From the NCBI RefSeq assembly GCF_000972845.2, contig NC_040027.1:14931793-14995792 (forward strand): a DNA stretch of 64,000 nucleotides. Reading direction: 5' to 3'. How positions within the stretch are numbered: the first letter of the stretch is position 1; each line of letters begins with the position of its first letter. Of the stretch, positions 47,591-60,091 are shown piece by piece. The stretch is from Larimichthys crocea. Lineage: Eukaryota; Chordata; Actinopteri; Sciaenidae. A model generated the notes under the pieces. The model saw nothing but the letters and a program-made list of their open reading frames with translations, did no database searches and was not told where the DNA came from. Position numbers and translations under genes: made by a program.

Positions 47591-47720
47591 ACTACGTTTC
47601 AGAATTGGGTTGAAGCTACTTTTTTACTGTCCAAACCAAAACAAATTACAAATTTAAAAAATTTGCTTGTCTTGCAAAGACACTCATATTCTGTAACAAC
47701 ATGCAAACATGACATGTATT

Positions 47721-47934
47721 CAGGGCCGGTCCTAGCTATGGGCAATGTGGGCGGCCGCCCAGGGCGCATTCTCCGTGGGGGGCGCACGAACGCCCGAAAA
47801 AGCAAAAAACCTCGTAATTTTCGAATCCGTTCATTAAGTTAGCGGAGCGGGCGCCCCGGACAGACCGATGGGGGCGCACGCATCCAGGGGCGCACGGCGC
47901 ATCCAGGGCGCAAATGTGGCCAGGACCGGCGCTG
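47721..47934. mobile_element. hAT-type MITE, 214 bp, with 8-bp target-site duplication
   Basis: The ends are CAGGGCCGGTCCTAGC and, read inward from the other side, CAGCGCCGGTCCTGGC, so 14 of 16 terminal bases are inverted repeats. A perfect 8-bp direct repeat, CATGTATT, lies directly outside at 47713-47720 and 47935-47942, as hAT transposases produce. The interior is very rich in GGGGCGC-type sequence and has no transposase. Confidence 0.85.
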
Positions 47935-47942
47935 CATGTATT

Positions 47943-48161
47943 TCTTCCTGTAGTTTTATTTTAAAATGGCCACATTGGTTATTTTATAAATAAATAAAGA
48001 TCTAGCAACAGTGACTAGCTGAAAAAAAAAAAAACAGCATGATGACAAAACATTAATCATCACTCTTCTGAAAGTGTGATAGCGTTGGAACAATATTAGT
48101 TGGGAGTCCAACTTTTTTGTTTTCATGTGTCATGGCTGCTGCTTTTGGCCGTTCACCCAGT

Positions 48162-48164
<3 letters not shown>
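47943..48164. other. Short non-coding spacer
   Basis: AT-rich with an A-run at 48020-48032; no element recognised. Confidence 0.4.

Positions 48165-48230
<66 letters not shown>
48165..48230. repeat. (CA)33 microsatellite
   Basis: Uninterrupted CA repeat of about 66 bp. Confidence 0.95.
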
Positions 48231-48234
<4 letters not shown>

Positions 48235-50921
48235 AAATAAAACATTCAGAAAGAGACACGCAGGGGGACAGAGGGGACATCTAAAACTGAGGAAACAGCT
48301 TTGAGGAAGAGAAAGTGAATAAGAAACTTTTTACAGTGAGAGCAGCCAGACAGAAAGCAAATGTGCAGCCAAGCATACTAAACAGAGACAAATGTCTCTG
48401 ATTTTGCATATGGAAGTGAAAAACAGCTCTTCTCAAACACTGAGGAACAGGAAAATACTGTCTATAGGGCTGAAGGCTCTGTTGTTCATTCCTTTGACAG
48501 AGCTTAGTGTCTTTATGAGGAGATAAAGATAGACAAAAAGGGGTAACCCCATCTGATGAGACCGTGAAAGACAGTGTGGAGTGGGGAGATAACGCTGGTT
48601 TCTCCAGAAGACCACAGTCATACAACCCTGAAAAGTGACTGATTCGAACACAGATTTCTGTTGAAGCCCACAAGGGTAATTGCATACAGATTTCTGAGTA
48701 TTCAACTGAGATGTACTCGTCCAACAGATGTATGAAAAGACTTCATTGTGCATCAGAAACATCCAAAACTGCACAAAATGCCAAAACCGAAAGGGCATCC
48801 CAACAGCTTAGCGATTATCACGGCGTGCTTATAGTTTCTCTGACAAATCATAAACAATCCGGGCTTACAGCTGACTAGTCTAATGCTAAGGCACGCTATG
48901 CCATGCTAATGTCCCACAAATGCTGGCAAGGCGATTACCATTCTCTGGGGGGGTTTGCAGTGGGGGGGGCAAATGCCCTCACAATGGGACATGTCACAAG
49001 CCTAAGCAGAGCTAAGCCGCGTGGCATTTCTACGATATTTCAAGTCAAATTTAATGCAAATTCCTGTTGGCAAGATGTTTGTTAAATCTATTTTTACCAA
49101 CACTGAGGGACTGGTCTTTGTTTACGTCACACTGTGTAATCCCCCCCTATCCCGCTTCAGGAGGCTTTCTTGTGGCCAAACCTCTCGAGCCAAAATTGTT
49201 GTCTTTAAAATCTCCCATTTATCCAGAACGTGTTGGAAAAAACTGCTGTAGATCTTTCAGTTTCTCTGACACCCGAGCCACATCAATCCAGAAATATTTA
49301 TTTTACAAGGTAGCTTGTTTTTTATGTAACCGAGCACAGTGTAATTCCCTCGGGCGCAATCTGTTTCGTTTCTAAACGACGTGAAATATACAGCTGCAAT
49401 ATTATACTACCCAGAAATCTCAGGAGCTTTGGAGGAAACTAAGAACACAAGCGGAGGGTATTTAAGTTCTGTACTCGACATTATAAAATAAGATGAAACT
49501 TTAAAAAAAAAAAAACCCAAATGAAAATTGGGGATTAAGAGGCCACAGGGTGTAGTACAATACTGTAGTATATCTAAAGTGGATTACTTGGTCCACAATT
49601 ACGATACTTCTGGTAATCCAAACAGCCCTGTTCTGTTAAGCCTTTCAGTCCAGATTGCGGGTCAAACAAAAATACTGGAGATTTTGGTGGCGTGCCGCCA
49701 TACGTCACGATAAGGATCATGTTCGCCCACTCTGATTTACTCCTAAAACCTCTATTTGTTTATAATAATCCATCCATGTGATGTATTCAGGCTGCTAAAC
49801 CGTTCGGGTTCTGTGTGTTTGGGGCTAAATGGGGTAATTTGTTTTGTTTTAATAAAGCAGGTGTTTTTCTTGGGTCAGATTGTCAAGGAGCAAATTACTT
49901 TCTAATCACATCACACATGGAAAGTCCAGATGATGGCGGACAGAGCTCAACGCTGCATCACTGGTGACCCAGTGTGCTCCACGAGCCCCCTTTGCTACGA
50001 CACTCCATACACGACTCCGCATGCAAGTATTAACACAGCTCTGTTTTCATTGCAAAGCAAAACATGTCACTTCATTTGCCCCAGTTTAGCCCCTAATCAC
50101 AGTGACGGACAGGAGAGAGAAGGAGGCTGCGTGACGGCGAGCAACGTGAAACTAAGACTGCAAGACTACAAGTGGACTTTCTACACTCTTGAATTTTCTG
50201 GGTTTGGAAGCACAAATCAACTGGTTTCTATCCAAAACACACACAGATAGAAGCAGACATTATTTATAGTGTATTATGAGGAGTTCAGGGTCAATTTCCG
50301 CAAAAAATCTACCACACAGTAGAGTAAAAGGTTTCCAAAATAAAGACAGAGAATAACACGAAAAGGGAACTTGTGGCCATTCTGTTGAACAATGCTCCAC
50401 AAATTGTGCGTCCACATAGCAGCACGCACGGTAAAAGCAGTCTTCAGGAAAGAGGCAGGCGAGTCGAGGGGGGCCTGCGTGGCCGTTCAAACAAGCAGCA
50501 TGTGGCTGTGGGCCTAGAACAGCCAGCAGTACATTTCCATAACAGGAAAGGTCAGTGTTGTGGCTCCAGGGGCTTTAGAGACGCTAACACAATCCATTCT
50601 GGGAGCTCTCTGCTCTGCTGCTCTACCTGTTGACCGGACTCCATTTGGTGCTAAAGTCTAATATTACACGCTGTATTGTATATCATCACTCGAAGCGGGA
50701 CTAATTTGTGCTATATTATATATAGCACAAATTATTCTTCAGGGATTTTGTCTTCCAAGAATCACATTCTAAAGTTGCTCTATCTTAATAAAACACGTAA
50801 GAAATGGTTTGTAAGATCGCTCAGTCATACCTTACACATACCTCCGAGGACATAACGCAGCTGCCTGCGAGCTGCAACCAGAAGAAATCTTTATTTACAC
50901 AGGTATGTGATTTTACTCCAG

Positions 50922-50952
<31 letters not shown>

Positions 50953-53900
50953 AATGTGTTGCAAGAGTAAAGAGAAAATGATTTACTTCAGTGCTACTTG
51001 TACTTTCTTTTTAAATCATTAATATCATGTTTTGTTTTCAAAGGAAAACACTGTGCTTTTTACCTGACTGCATTAACTTTCAGTTATAGTTAGTCATTAC
51101 TTTGCACATTAACGTTTTACACATAAACATGTGGTATCTCTATAAATATGATGCATTTTTATAGATCAAACTGCAAAAACGAGTTAAATTCAGCTCCACC
51201 TCAACTTAAAACAGCTTTACAATGGTGCTTAAATATTAAATGTATCTAATATATCTAATAATTAATAATTCACAATGAAAACTTATGATACTTCTGGGTT
51301 TACTGAAGCTTACGGATGTAAAACTCAGCTGCAGGACTTTCACTTTTCACTAAACATTTGTTAATGCTCTGGTTATCACCACAGAACTACACACGTGTTC
51401 TCCTCTGTCCACGACAATGCATATTCATGCTTTTATTTTAGAAAGGCCAGCAGAAACAGGCTTTAATTTGGCGGTTTGTGTAATAAAAACAGAAAGAAAC
51501 ATACAGTACGTGTGTGTGTGTATAGCTGTGGTCCGCTCTGACGTACAGTGTTTGAAGTTGTGTTCCATACAAAACAACAGTGGAGGAAGTTGAAACAGCT
51601 TCTGGTCTTTCTCTTGGACCAGGCTTTGGGGCCTCAGGGGGCCTATAGGAATAAAACACTCCTTAGCACAGCCTCATATACCTCAACACCTGCAGCACAC
51701 AAAAGCCCTCTGTGAGTCAAACAGTCCCTCAAAAGTCAGAAACGTTCATGTACGACAAGGAAATGCTGGAACGTTGAGTAACAGTGTGTCTTTAGTAATA
51801 AGAAAAAACACAGATGTGATTTACTTTTATGCTAAAGTGGATTAAAGCCTAGACATATAATGTAAGGATACGATGACTTTACATGAGTATGCTTACTTTA
51901 AAGATCAAGAATGACACTTTAATAACTGCTCAGCAAATACAGTTATTGTTTTTTTTATTTATTATAGTTAGAGCTTTGTTATAGAAATAAATAAAATCTT
52001 ACGCCGCGGTCCCTTCAAACCCCCTCTTCACCCGACCCACAGTATTTTCCCATGGGGTCCAGCGCTCTCAGGGCTGAGAATGAAATAATATTGACATTGG
52101 AGTGGCTGAAAAGACACAACATAGCTAATAGATATAATTATCTGACATAATTATCTCCAATAATAATGATAGATAATACCTCTCTGTCTGAGCGCATGTT
52201 TGTTGTGGTGTCTGAAGGGATCCTCCCTGGAAAGATGGGCAGCGCCACTTCTAAACCTCGCCGAACCCAGCCAGGCCTCACCTGCTGTGAGTTGTGGGAG
52301 AGTCAGATTGCAGCCTGTCAGGACCAGGTGAGGTTGAGGTTTGAGGTTGCCCGCTGTGCGGGTGAATTCCCCTTTTGGCTTGAGCATCTGTCAACTCTGC
52401 TTCTTTGGAAACTGTTGAGTGTTCACCTTGTCAGAGCCGGAGAGCAAACCTAGGAAACCGAAAAACAAAAACAGCAGTTGGTAAAAGTATGCATAAGCCT
52501 CTGCGCGGCAAGATTTTAATAACATTTAGTTGAACTCATTAATTTAAGAAACCGTTATGACAGCGCTGGAGTCCAGAGAGTGATTTCTCTGTCTGGTCCA
52601 GCAGACTCAAGTCCATTTACCTAATTAAAAAAACAAACCAGAGCTCTCTGTGACTCTTGTGTTTACTGCTGTGTGATGGAGATCATAAAACACAAGTAGC
52701 AGTAGAAATGAAAACAGTAGGCAGGGTGACAAAGAAAAGCTGGAGGAAAAAGAGGCAGAGGACAAAGAAATAAGACACGAACATTGTACACTTTTTTTGA
52801 GAGCTTAAAGACGAGTAACAAAGCATATTTCAATGTATGTCATCTGATTAATCTGCATAAAACAAAGCATAAAAAAATGTAGAGTTGTGGTTTTCATACG
52901 TAGTCTTACTCATCTCTGTGAGAACTGCCTGCTGGCTCCAGCTTCATATTTAGCACACAGACCATTGATGTGGTATCAATCTTCTTATTTAGCTCTCACC
53001 AGAAAATGTGAAGCTATTCCTTTAACGTGTTTATCACTGCAAGTTGATACTCCGCATGAAAGCATGCGGCTGCAGCGTCCTATTTGTTGGAAAGCATAAC
53101 CTGCTTTTTATATGTGCTACTTATTTTCTCATTATATGTTCAGGGAGGGTTAGAAAGATGAAGAAAGGGATAATGCTGGAGAAAAGCAACAACTTCCACA
53201 AGAAAGGGGACTTAAAAGAGATGAGAGTGAAGGGCAGGACATGGCTGAGAGAGAGCGTAGCAAGGGCGGAGGAAAGCGAGACGAGGCTGTGCTGCGAGGT
53301 GGAGGCAGAGGGAGGGAGGACAGGGTGATGATGCAGCAGTAAGTACAGCAGTAGATGAAAGCTGCAGGGGAGATGATCTGAGCGTGGCTTTGTTCCCGTA
53401 AGAGGCCCACAGCATCGCCTCATCGCCTGATGACTCACCTGCCGTAAGGCTGCATCACCCACGGTATGAGATCATCAGGTTAATCTCACCCCCGACAGAC
53501 ACAGCAGATACACTGACAGCCGACTGACTGACAGACAGAGACAGAGAACACGACCGAAACACACTCAGGAAAAAGCATTATCGTCTTAACATGCTGATCC
53601 ACTTGGGCAGCATCAACCCATTATAATAATATCAGCCACGCTAAACATCACCTGCATCAATTATTAAAGATCAATAATTGATGATGAGAGCAAACACCAG
53701 CCTCACCTTAATTCACTTTGATATGTTGACATCCATTATTATATAAATGGATCAGAGGGAGGAGAGAACATCTTTATATTTGTCTTACTCTGCCAAACTA
53801 TTTTCCACCATTTCATAGAAGCCTGTCAATATTATGGACGGGACACACGTACACACTCGTACAACTATAAATCTCCAGATGTGCTCGCTTGTCCTTGAGT

Positions 53901-56801
53901 CCTGGAGGGAATAATAAAGAGTCGTCACCTCATTTGGCCCTAAGAATTAACCTTGAAAGGCAGACGGACAGGCAAAGATAATAAATAAAAGGATTCATAC
54001 GAAACACTGGCACATGTTTTGAACATCTTTTAGCCATTATGTTGGTCACATTGAAATGAACAGGGTCAGAAGTCTAATAGGATTTATAACTGTCTTTTAC
54101 CACAAACTGCATTTAAGGCAATAAGCTGAATTATTCATTCGTCTAATCCGGGTTTCTGCTGATCTGTAAGAGTTAGAGCGCAGCACAGAGCGCAGCGAGT
54201 ACTTAAGCTACGGCCCAAACGACACTTTAGTGCTGTGGGACGAGCATTGGGTTACATAGGAGAGGAGAAGCTCACTTCAATTATGTTAGAGGGAGAGACA
54301 GAGGGATGGAGATGAAGGGGGATGGAGAAGGAGGCAGAGGAGAGTAGGTATAAAACTGAAAGTACGCTGTAGTTTTCTTAAAATGAATCACTGCCAGATG
54401 TTGTCTGATTGTTTTTCTTGATTATTACGGCCCACATTTCTTCATAGCGCGCTCGTTTAGAGATCTCTGAGTGACTCTTTATTATTGATGCTCTGAAACA
54501 AGAGTGGGTGCTCTGAAACCAACACTGGTTACGTGTATTTCAGTAAGCTTGAAGGAATTTGACATATTTACCTCACCTACATTGACTAGAACCAGGGAAC
54601 ACTTTTTCATAATGCTTATTCTTTTACAGAAACATTTTGGGGACGAGAGCAGCACAACAGTTTCATGGCTTCCTTTTAAAAACACAGAAGTCCTGCTCGA
54701 TCCCTGTTTCTGGAACTACTGGCCTGAAAACACCGACCCACAAACCCAGAGCGCAACCCACCCGGAACTAAAGCAAACACCAGATTCCCATCGGGGACAT
54801 ATAAACGAACGTGCGGACGTCCTCCAGGGAACAAAAACCAACGTGTGCGCATGGAAAGTATTTAACGTCTTTTCATGCCGAGTGCATTTTTCATACCCTG
54901 CTACAAAGCCTGAAGGCGCTGCGCTCGGAGAAGGGCTATAAAGTCCATCAACGAACTGTGCAGTTATGGTTGCAATGTGTTTATTTAGTCACACTCCCAG
55001 AATGCACAAGGCTTTGAATGCTGCTCGACCAGCCTTAGCATGAACTGTGTCAACTGGGGTATGAGCAAGAATCAGGGTAGAGGCACGAAATTTCCCATTA
55101 AGCATGAGTAAACTTCACATCTGTACAACCCCAAAGCCCCCTGTTACTAATGACTTACTCACCACTGATACTTGATATTAGTATGGTCTAAGATGAGGAG
55201 ACTATTTTGAAAAATCATCCATTCATTGTAACTTTAGGTCTATGAATACATTTTAAAAACATTTTAATCATCGAGAGTCCACCATAACCAATGGCACTAC
55301 AAGGAGAGCATCTTTCTCCTGTGTCCACTGACCAGTAGGGTAGGACTCACTTATACAAGGTCCTCAAGTGAGGACAAAGACACTAGAACAAATAACTGTG
55401 GATGCAGGGAGGGGCCCATAGATAATGCCTATGTGCAGGGTCCAGTGGGGAGAGAGCCAGGAGTCCAAGATGTCTTATGCTGAAAGGTTTATTGAATCTT
55501 GATCAAGGAGAATGAAGGATTTATCAAAACACTTGTCATGACATGATGCCCTTGCTGTCCCCTCTGGCTCTTTTATATGCCCTCTAACCCTAACCCTAAC
55601 CCCTGACACAACTACTCTATGTCCCTAAATGATCGTTAGTCTACAAACAAGGACACTGACATTGTTATTCAGCTTCTTTTTTATTAGGTTTCGGTTGTGT
55701 CTACAGCCCTATATCCTCTGACCTTGGTTACCATAGTAATAATAAACACAAACATCCAGCTGTTCTGTATCCCAAGGAGACATAACAATCTAAGATTTAA
55801 CACTATCCCTACAGTGACCTCAAGACGTATGATTGACCTTGTGAAAACCCCCAAATGTGGCCTGCTGGAATAAAAAAATTCCCTTACACTGATAAACAAA
55901 TTTACTCTTTGAACTCCCAAAAAAGTCCCAAAAAAGCCTGAAAGTGATTTAAAAAAAAAAAAAAGCTATTATCTTTATACTCTAAGTAAAAGTCTAATTT
56001 GTTTTATTCACTGCATATATTCCAATCTCCCTATGAATGAGGCATCGTTGTACCTTTGGGTTTTTTTATTTTTTAAATATAAGCATGAGAACAGCTTTGA
56101 AACCATCACATCAAAAAGTCTCGGGCCACAAAATACTACACAAACTTAAAACTGGACCGGTCGGCTTCTTGATTCCACACCCACATGTAACCACTGAATG
56201 GTTAGTCACTCACCACGGTGGCCTCGGCCTACAGACCGACATGTACCATACAAGAGGAACTAAGAACGTGGTCGAGTAGAGCAATAAGTTTCAAATCAGA
56301 GCTCATTTCAGTAGATTTTAGAAAGTCTGGTTTTCAAAGGAAGACAACTGAGCAAATCCCCCTCTTAACTTTCTGAACGCTGAACTGTAAGTGACGTTGT
56401 GGATGTTTTGGTGTGTGAGATGGTGCATTTGTGTGTGACTGAGTGGGCGTGATACAGCTGGCCCAAAAGTCCAACAGCAGCAGAAGAAGAAGAAGAAAAA
56501 AAAGAATCACCCCGGTTTAGTCTGTGATCAGTCACACTAACTCGAGACTCGCTGCACCTTTGACGTGTAAATACACCGTTTGTTTCAGCCAAATCTCTCT
56601 TTTCATCCCAGCTGCCAACCGCCTAAACACAGACAGACATCTGAAGGGCATCATGCTCTTTGTTTCCGCTGTGCGTTTTCAATTTCAATTCTGTGTATGA
56701 AACTGTAAAAAAAAAAAAATCCAACAAAATAATGTCGTAGACATTCATGAAAATCTCAGCTGCTATATAAATTATTCTGTCAAGGACGGGGCAAAGGGTT
56801 T
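48231..56801. other. Long non-coding stretch (8.6 kb) without recognised genes
   Basis: Mostly complex, apparently single-copy DNA. Simple sequence occurs at 50930-50951 (TA tract), 48953-48969 (G-rich), 49501-49514 (A-run) and 56489-56503 (AAG-type). A three-unit CCCTAA tract lies at about 55584-55602. Open frames up to about 145 codons (for example at 54504) have no recognisable domain and no paired splice sites that convince. Confidence 0.4.
55584..55602. repeat. Short telomere-like CCCTAA tract
   Basis: About three units of CTAACC in a row. It is too short to call an interstitial telomere with confidence. Confidence 0.6.
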
Positions 56802-56888
56802 CACACACACACACACACACACACAGTAACAGATGTAACTTCTGGACACACACACACACACACACACAGTAACAGATGTAACTTCTGG
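56802..56888. repeat. Tandem duplication containing a CA microsatellite
   Basis: Two adjacent units, each a CA tract followed by AGTAACAGATGTAACTTCTGG. The flank is identical in both, which points to recent slippage or unequal exchange rather than two independent CA tracts. Confidence 0.85.
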
Positions 56889-57654
56889 GAATCATTCTCA
56901 GGCTGAGCAGGGTGCTTTTCCAGTCAGTCATGTGACCAGCTCTGCTCAGGGATCTCCCGATGGTCATGTGACACGCTGCCAGCTCTCTGTAGCACACCTC
57001 CCTCTCTTCTCTTTCGCTTCTGACAGCATCCCTTCTTTCCAGGCGGCTGCTGATTTACCACTGCTGCCCACCCCGCTGCCTCGTCAATGAATTTCCCCTC
57101 AGCCCCCTCTGTCTAATGGAGTAAAATCCCCTCTGTCCACCCCTCTTCATTTCTCTCTCTCTCTACCTCCTCCTCCTCTTCAGGGACTTAATCCACTGTC
57201 TGTCCCTGCTGGCTCTTTGAATTATTCAGCGGAGCGCTGCTGCTCGCCACAAAGAGCCATCTCTGAGACACTGAGACTGAAAGACGGCGAATAGCGGATA
57301 GACAATGTGATGGCAGAGCGGGTGGGAGGGAGTGTTAGGGTGATAGACTGATGGCAGCAGATGTATGACTGGGAGCTTCCCAGGAAACCCCACACTCATC
57401 TTCCTCATACTCCTCTTCCTCCGCTCTGGCTCTAATCACGTAACCCAGCTATATAACTAGCTGTCACGGCAGGTCAACTGGAAATAGATTCTTGGCGGTG
57501 AGCTTGACCTGATACAGAAACCAGCAGGGTGCATGCGAGGGTGGATCGTGTGTCCTGGGCAGCCATCATGACATAGCAAATCTGCCCACGGCCTCGTGCT
57601 GAACTGAACATCAACCTGAAGTGACAGTAACAGGGAGACACCGCTCATTTCATT
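56889..57654. other. Non-coding DNA, nothing recognised
   Basis: Pyrimidine-rich stretch at 57000-57190. No exon with a recognisable product. Confidence 0.4.
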
Positions 57655-57845
57655 TCAAGTTGTTCATTTGGTCTGGTGACAGAAAGAAATAGTTTAGAAC
57701 TTTTTTATGTAATTAAGGTTTCATGCTGACAAAATCGACACCACACTCGTATCTATATGGTAAATATGAAGCTACAGCAGTAAGGGGGTTTGCTTAGCTT
57801 TGCATAAAGACTGGAAACAAACAAAGAAAGTAAACCATTACCATG
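57655..57845 (+). repeat. Dispersed GCTAAGCT-type repeat, copy 5
   Basis: Contains GACACCACACTCGTATCTAT, GTAAATATGAAGCTACAGC and TTTGCATAAAGACTGGAAAC in the same order as the copies at 20746 and 23375. Confidence 0.65.
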
Positions 57846-57975
57846 TTATGTGGGAGTTATCAAACACTACTGGATTTCACATTTGAAAATGTCTTATGGG
57901 GCATCACAAGACGTTTTCAAATGTGAAATCCCTCCAGAGAGCAAGACATTATATTTTGGACATACACCTCAAGAA

Positions 57976-58295
57976 TAGTTCAAGTTCAAGTTCAAGTTGG
58001 CTTTATTGTCAATACTGCAATATGTACAAGACATACAGAGAATTTAAATTACGTTTCTCTCTGTCCAAACAGCACTAAACATGAAATATAAAATACAAGA
58101 TATAAGTGAAGATGTAAACATATATATAAAATAAAAATATATATATACAATATATACAAGCTAAAAGACATCCGGGAATAGAGGAGTCTGGAGATATAAA
58201 TAGTAGTTGAATAGTTGAAAAAAGGAGAAACATTTGATGAATAAACTGAACAGGAGTGAGTCACTCTGAATGCATGGATGGAACTCACAATGGAC
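57976..58295 (-). mobile_element. 5'-truncated non-LTR retrotransposon tail with TTGAAC repeats
   Basis: Read on the minus strand, the sequence ends with GACAATAAAGCCAACTTGAA and then several TTGAAC units (57976-57999). This is the kind of 3' end, with a short tandem repeat instead of poly(A), seen in fish non-LTR elements. The upstream part is AT-rich. No reverse-transcriptase coding remains. Confidence 0.6.
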
Positions 58296-58579
58296 ATTTA
58301 CAAAATAACATCATTTGTTAGTCATAAGATGGAACAATTTGCCTCGTGATGGAAAGGCTGGGTCACTTATGTGTGGCTCCTTTAGGCCTGTTTTTGTATT
58401 TGAGGATCAAAAATGATCAAAGAAATAAATTTAAATTAAAGAAATAATGTGGGACTTGTAAAAACATCACTATATATAATGTACGCTGTCTGAATTACAT
58501 TGTACGGAAATGTATGTCTGACACAGGAAGACTGGAATCAGCTAGTCTGGCTCAAAATCGGCTTACCGGGCCATCTAAA

Positions 58580-58850
58580 GCTCACTAACTTGAACTTTTT
58601 GCCCTGGAGCACTAAGTTTCTAGGTTATCCACTGGTTGTGTGGCAGCTGCCCTCAGCCAAGAAACAACCTGGCACGTAAACCTGCGTAAAACAGTAAACT
58701 CAATATTAATTATTGAGCTTTAGAGGTGCTGGCAGGCAGATTTTGTGACTCTCTTTGTAGAGAGCCAGGTGAGCTGCTTCCCCATGTTTCCATATTTACC
58801 GTACACCTGTTAAGGTAGTATTGAAGCTTAAAAAAAAGAAAAAAAAAGTC
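58580..58850 (-). repeat. Dispersed GCTAAGCT-type repeat, copy 6 (degraded)
   Basis: Contains GAGCTTTAGAGGTGCTGGCA, a CAGGTGAGCTGCTTCCCCATGT block and TACCGTACAC, in the order expected for the reverse orientation of this family. Confidence 0.5.
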
Positions 58851-60049
58851 CCACTAGTTCAGCTTAGTCTGAGTCTCTGATGACTCCATCGCATGTTTTG
58901 TTTGCACCACCCAGTATCTACTGAACACAGCAGTTTCGTGGTGGCCTACAAAACACTGCTGCTGTTTAATGCTTGAGTAGCTGTGCACTGATCGAAACCA
59001 CTGAATCATCCTTAAAACGAGGACGCCTCAGCTCATTGCAGAGGCATGAAATGACTTATCGAATGCGGCAAAACTGGCAGGAGATATTCAGATTATATTG
59101 AGATTATATTCTGGTGCAATGAGATCTGCAGGCCTCGTTGAAGAGCTGTATAAAAGATTATGAAGGTTTGAGTGCAGACATATTCACAGGGAAACACAGC
59201 TCTGGCCATCTGGATGCAGCAGAGGTTATGAATTACCACAGGGAATATTTTACAATCATATTCTGTTGAAGTGTTCATAAACCAGGAAATACACTCGTGC
59301 AGGTGTTTTCCCACACAGTGTCTCCCCCGATACGCGTCCGTGGAGACACTCAGGATTCGTAAATTCTTCACAGTGAAGATGTAGTTTGCCAATCTTTGGG
59401 CTTTGCGAGACCATGCATTACATCTGTGTGATATTCTGTGTTTGAGGGAAAACCCTAATAGTGAGTACCATGCAAATGTTGAGGGGAAAGGGTGGAAGAA
59501 AGCCCCTCCTTGTTACAGCGGCGCCTCAGTGAACACTGAGGGGGGAACCTAAGAACATTGGCGATACTGTGGGAGGTGATACAGTGTCAGGAACTATAGG
59601 CTGAGGAACTCCTGACCTTTCCTTTCATGTGCACTTTCTGTCACTCTTTGCATCACTCTCTGTTGACGTGAAATGTGGGAGGGCTGGAAGAATGTAAACT
59701 GATTGAAATAAAGTGCTTTCAGGAAACATAGTGCGTGTTACCGTATTGATTTGTATGTAAATGTGTCTGTGTGTGTGTGTGTGTGTGAGAGAGAGTGAAA
59801 GAGAAATTAAAACAGGGGAAGAGAGAGTAAAAGAAAAACAAAGATCACACGAATGAAAGAAAAACTGAGCTGAAGGCTGAGATGAAGATGGTTGTGGTAA
59901 ATATATCAGAGGGGAGAAGCGGCAAGCACTCACCTTTCTTTATAAATGACTGCATGTGGTAAAGCCATATAGTGCTGCAGCACGATATAAGTGGATGAGA
60001 GTGTGTATGGTAATACCCCAGACTGGGGCTAATTCGGTACTGTCTGTAA

Positions 60050-60091
<42 letters not shown>

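Noticed and set aside
52166..52453. Plus-strand frame with a MGSATSKPRR start, resembling a myristoylation site, and a CAG/GTGAGG donor at about 52329
   Set aside because: No recognisable protein follows and no conserved partner exon was found.
57047..57130. Possible exon after CTTTCCAG at about 57042
   Set aside because: Frames close quickly and no donor or known product is present.
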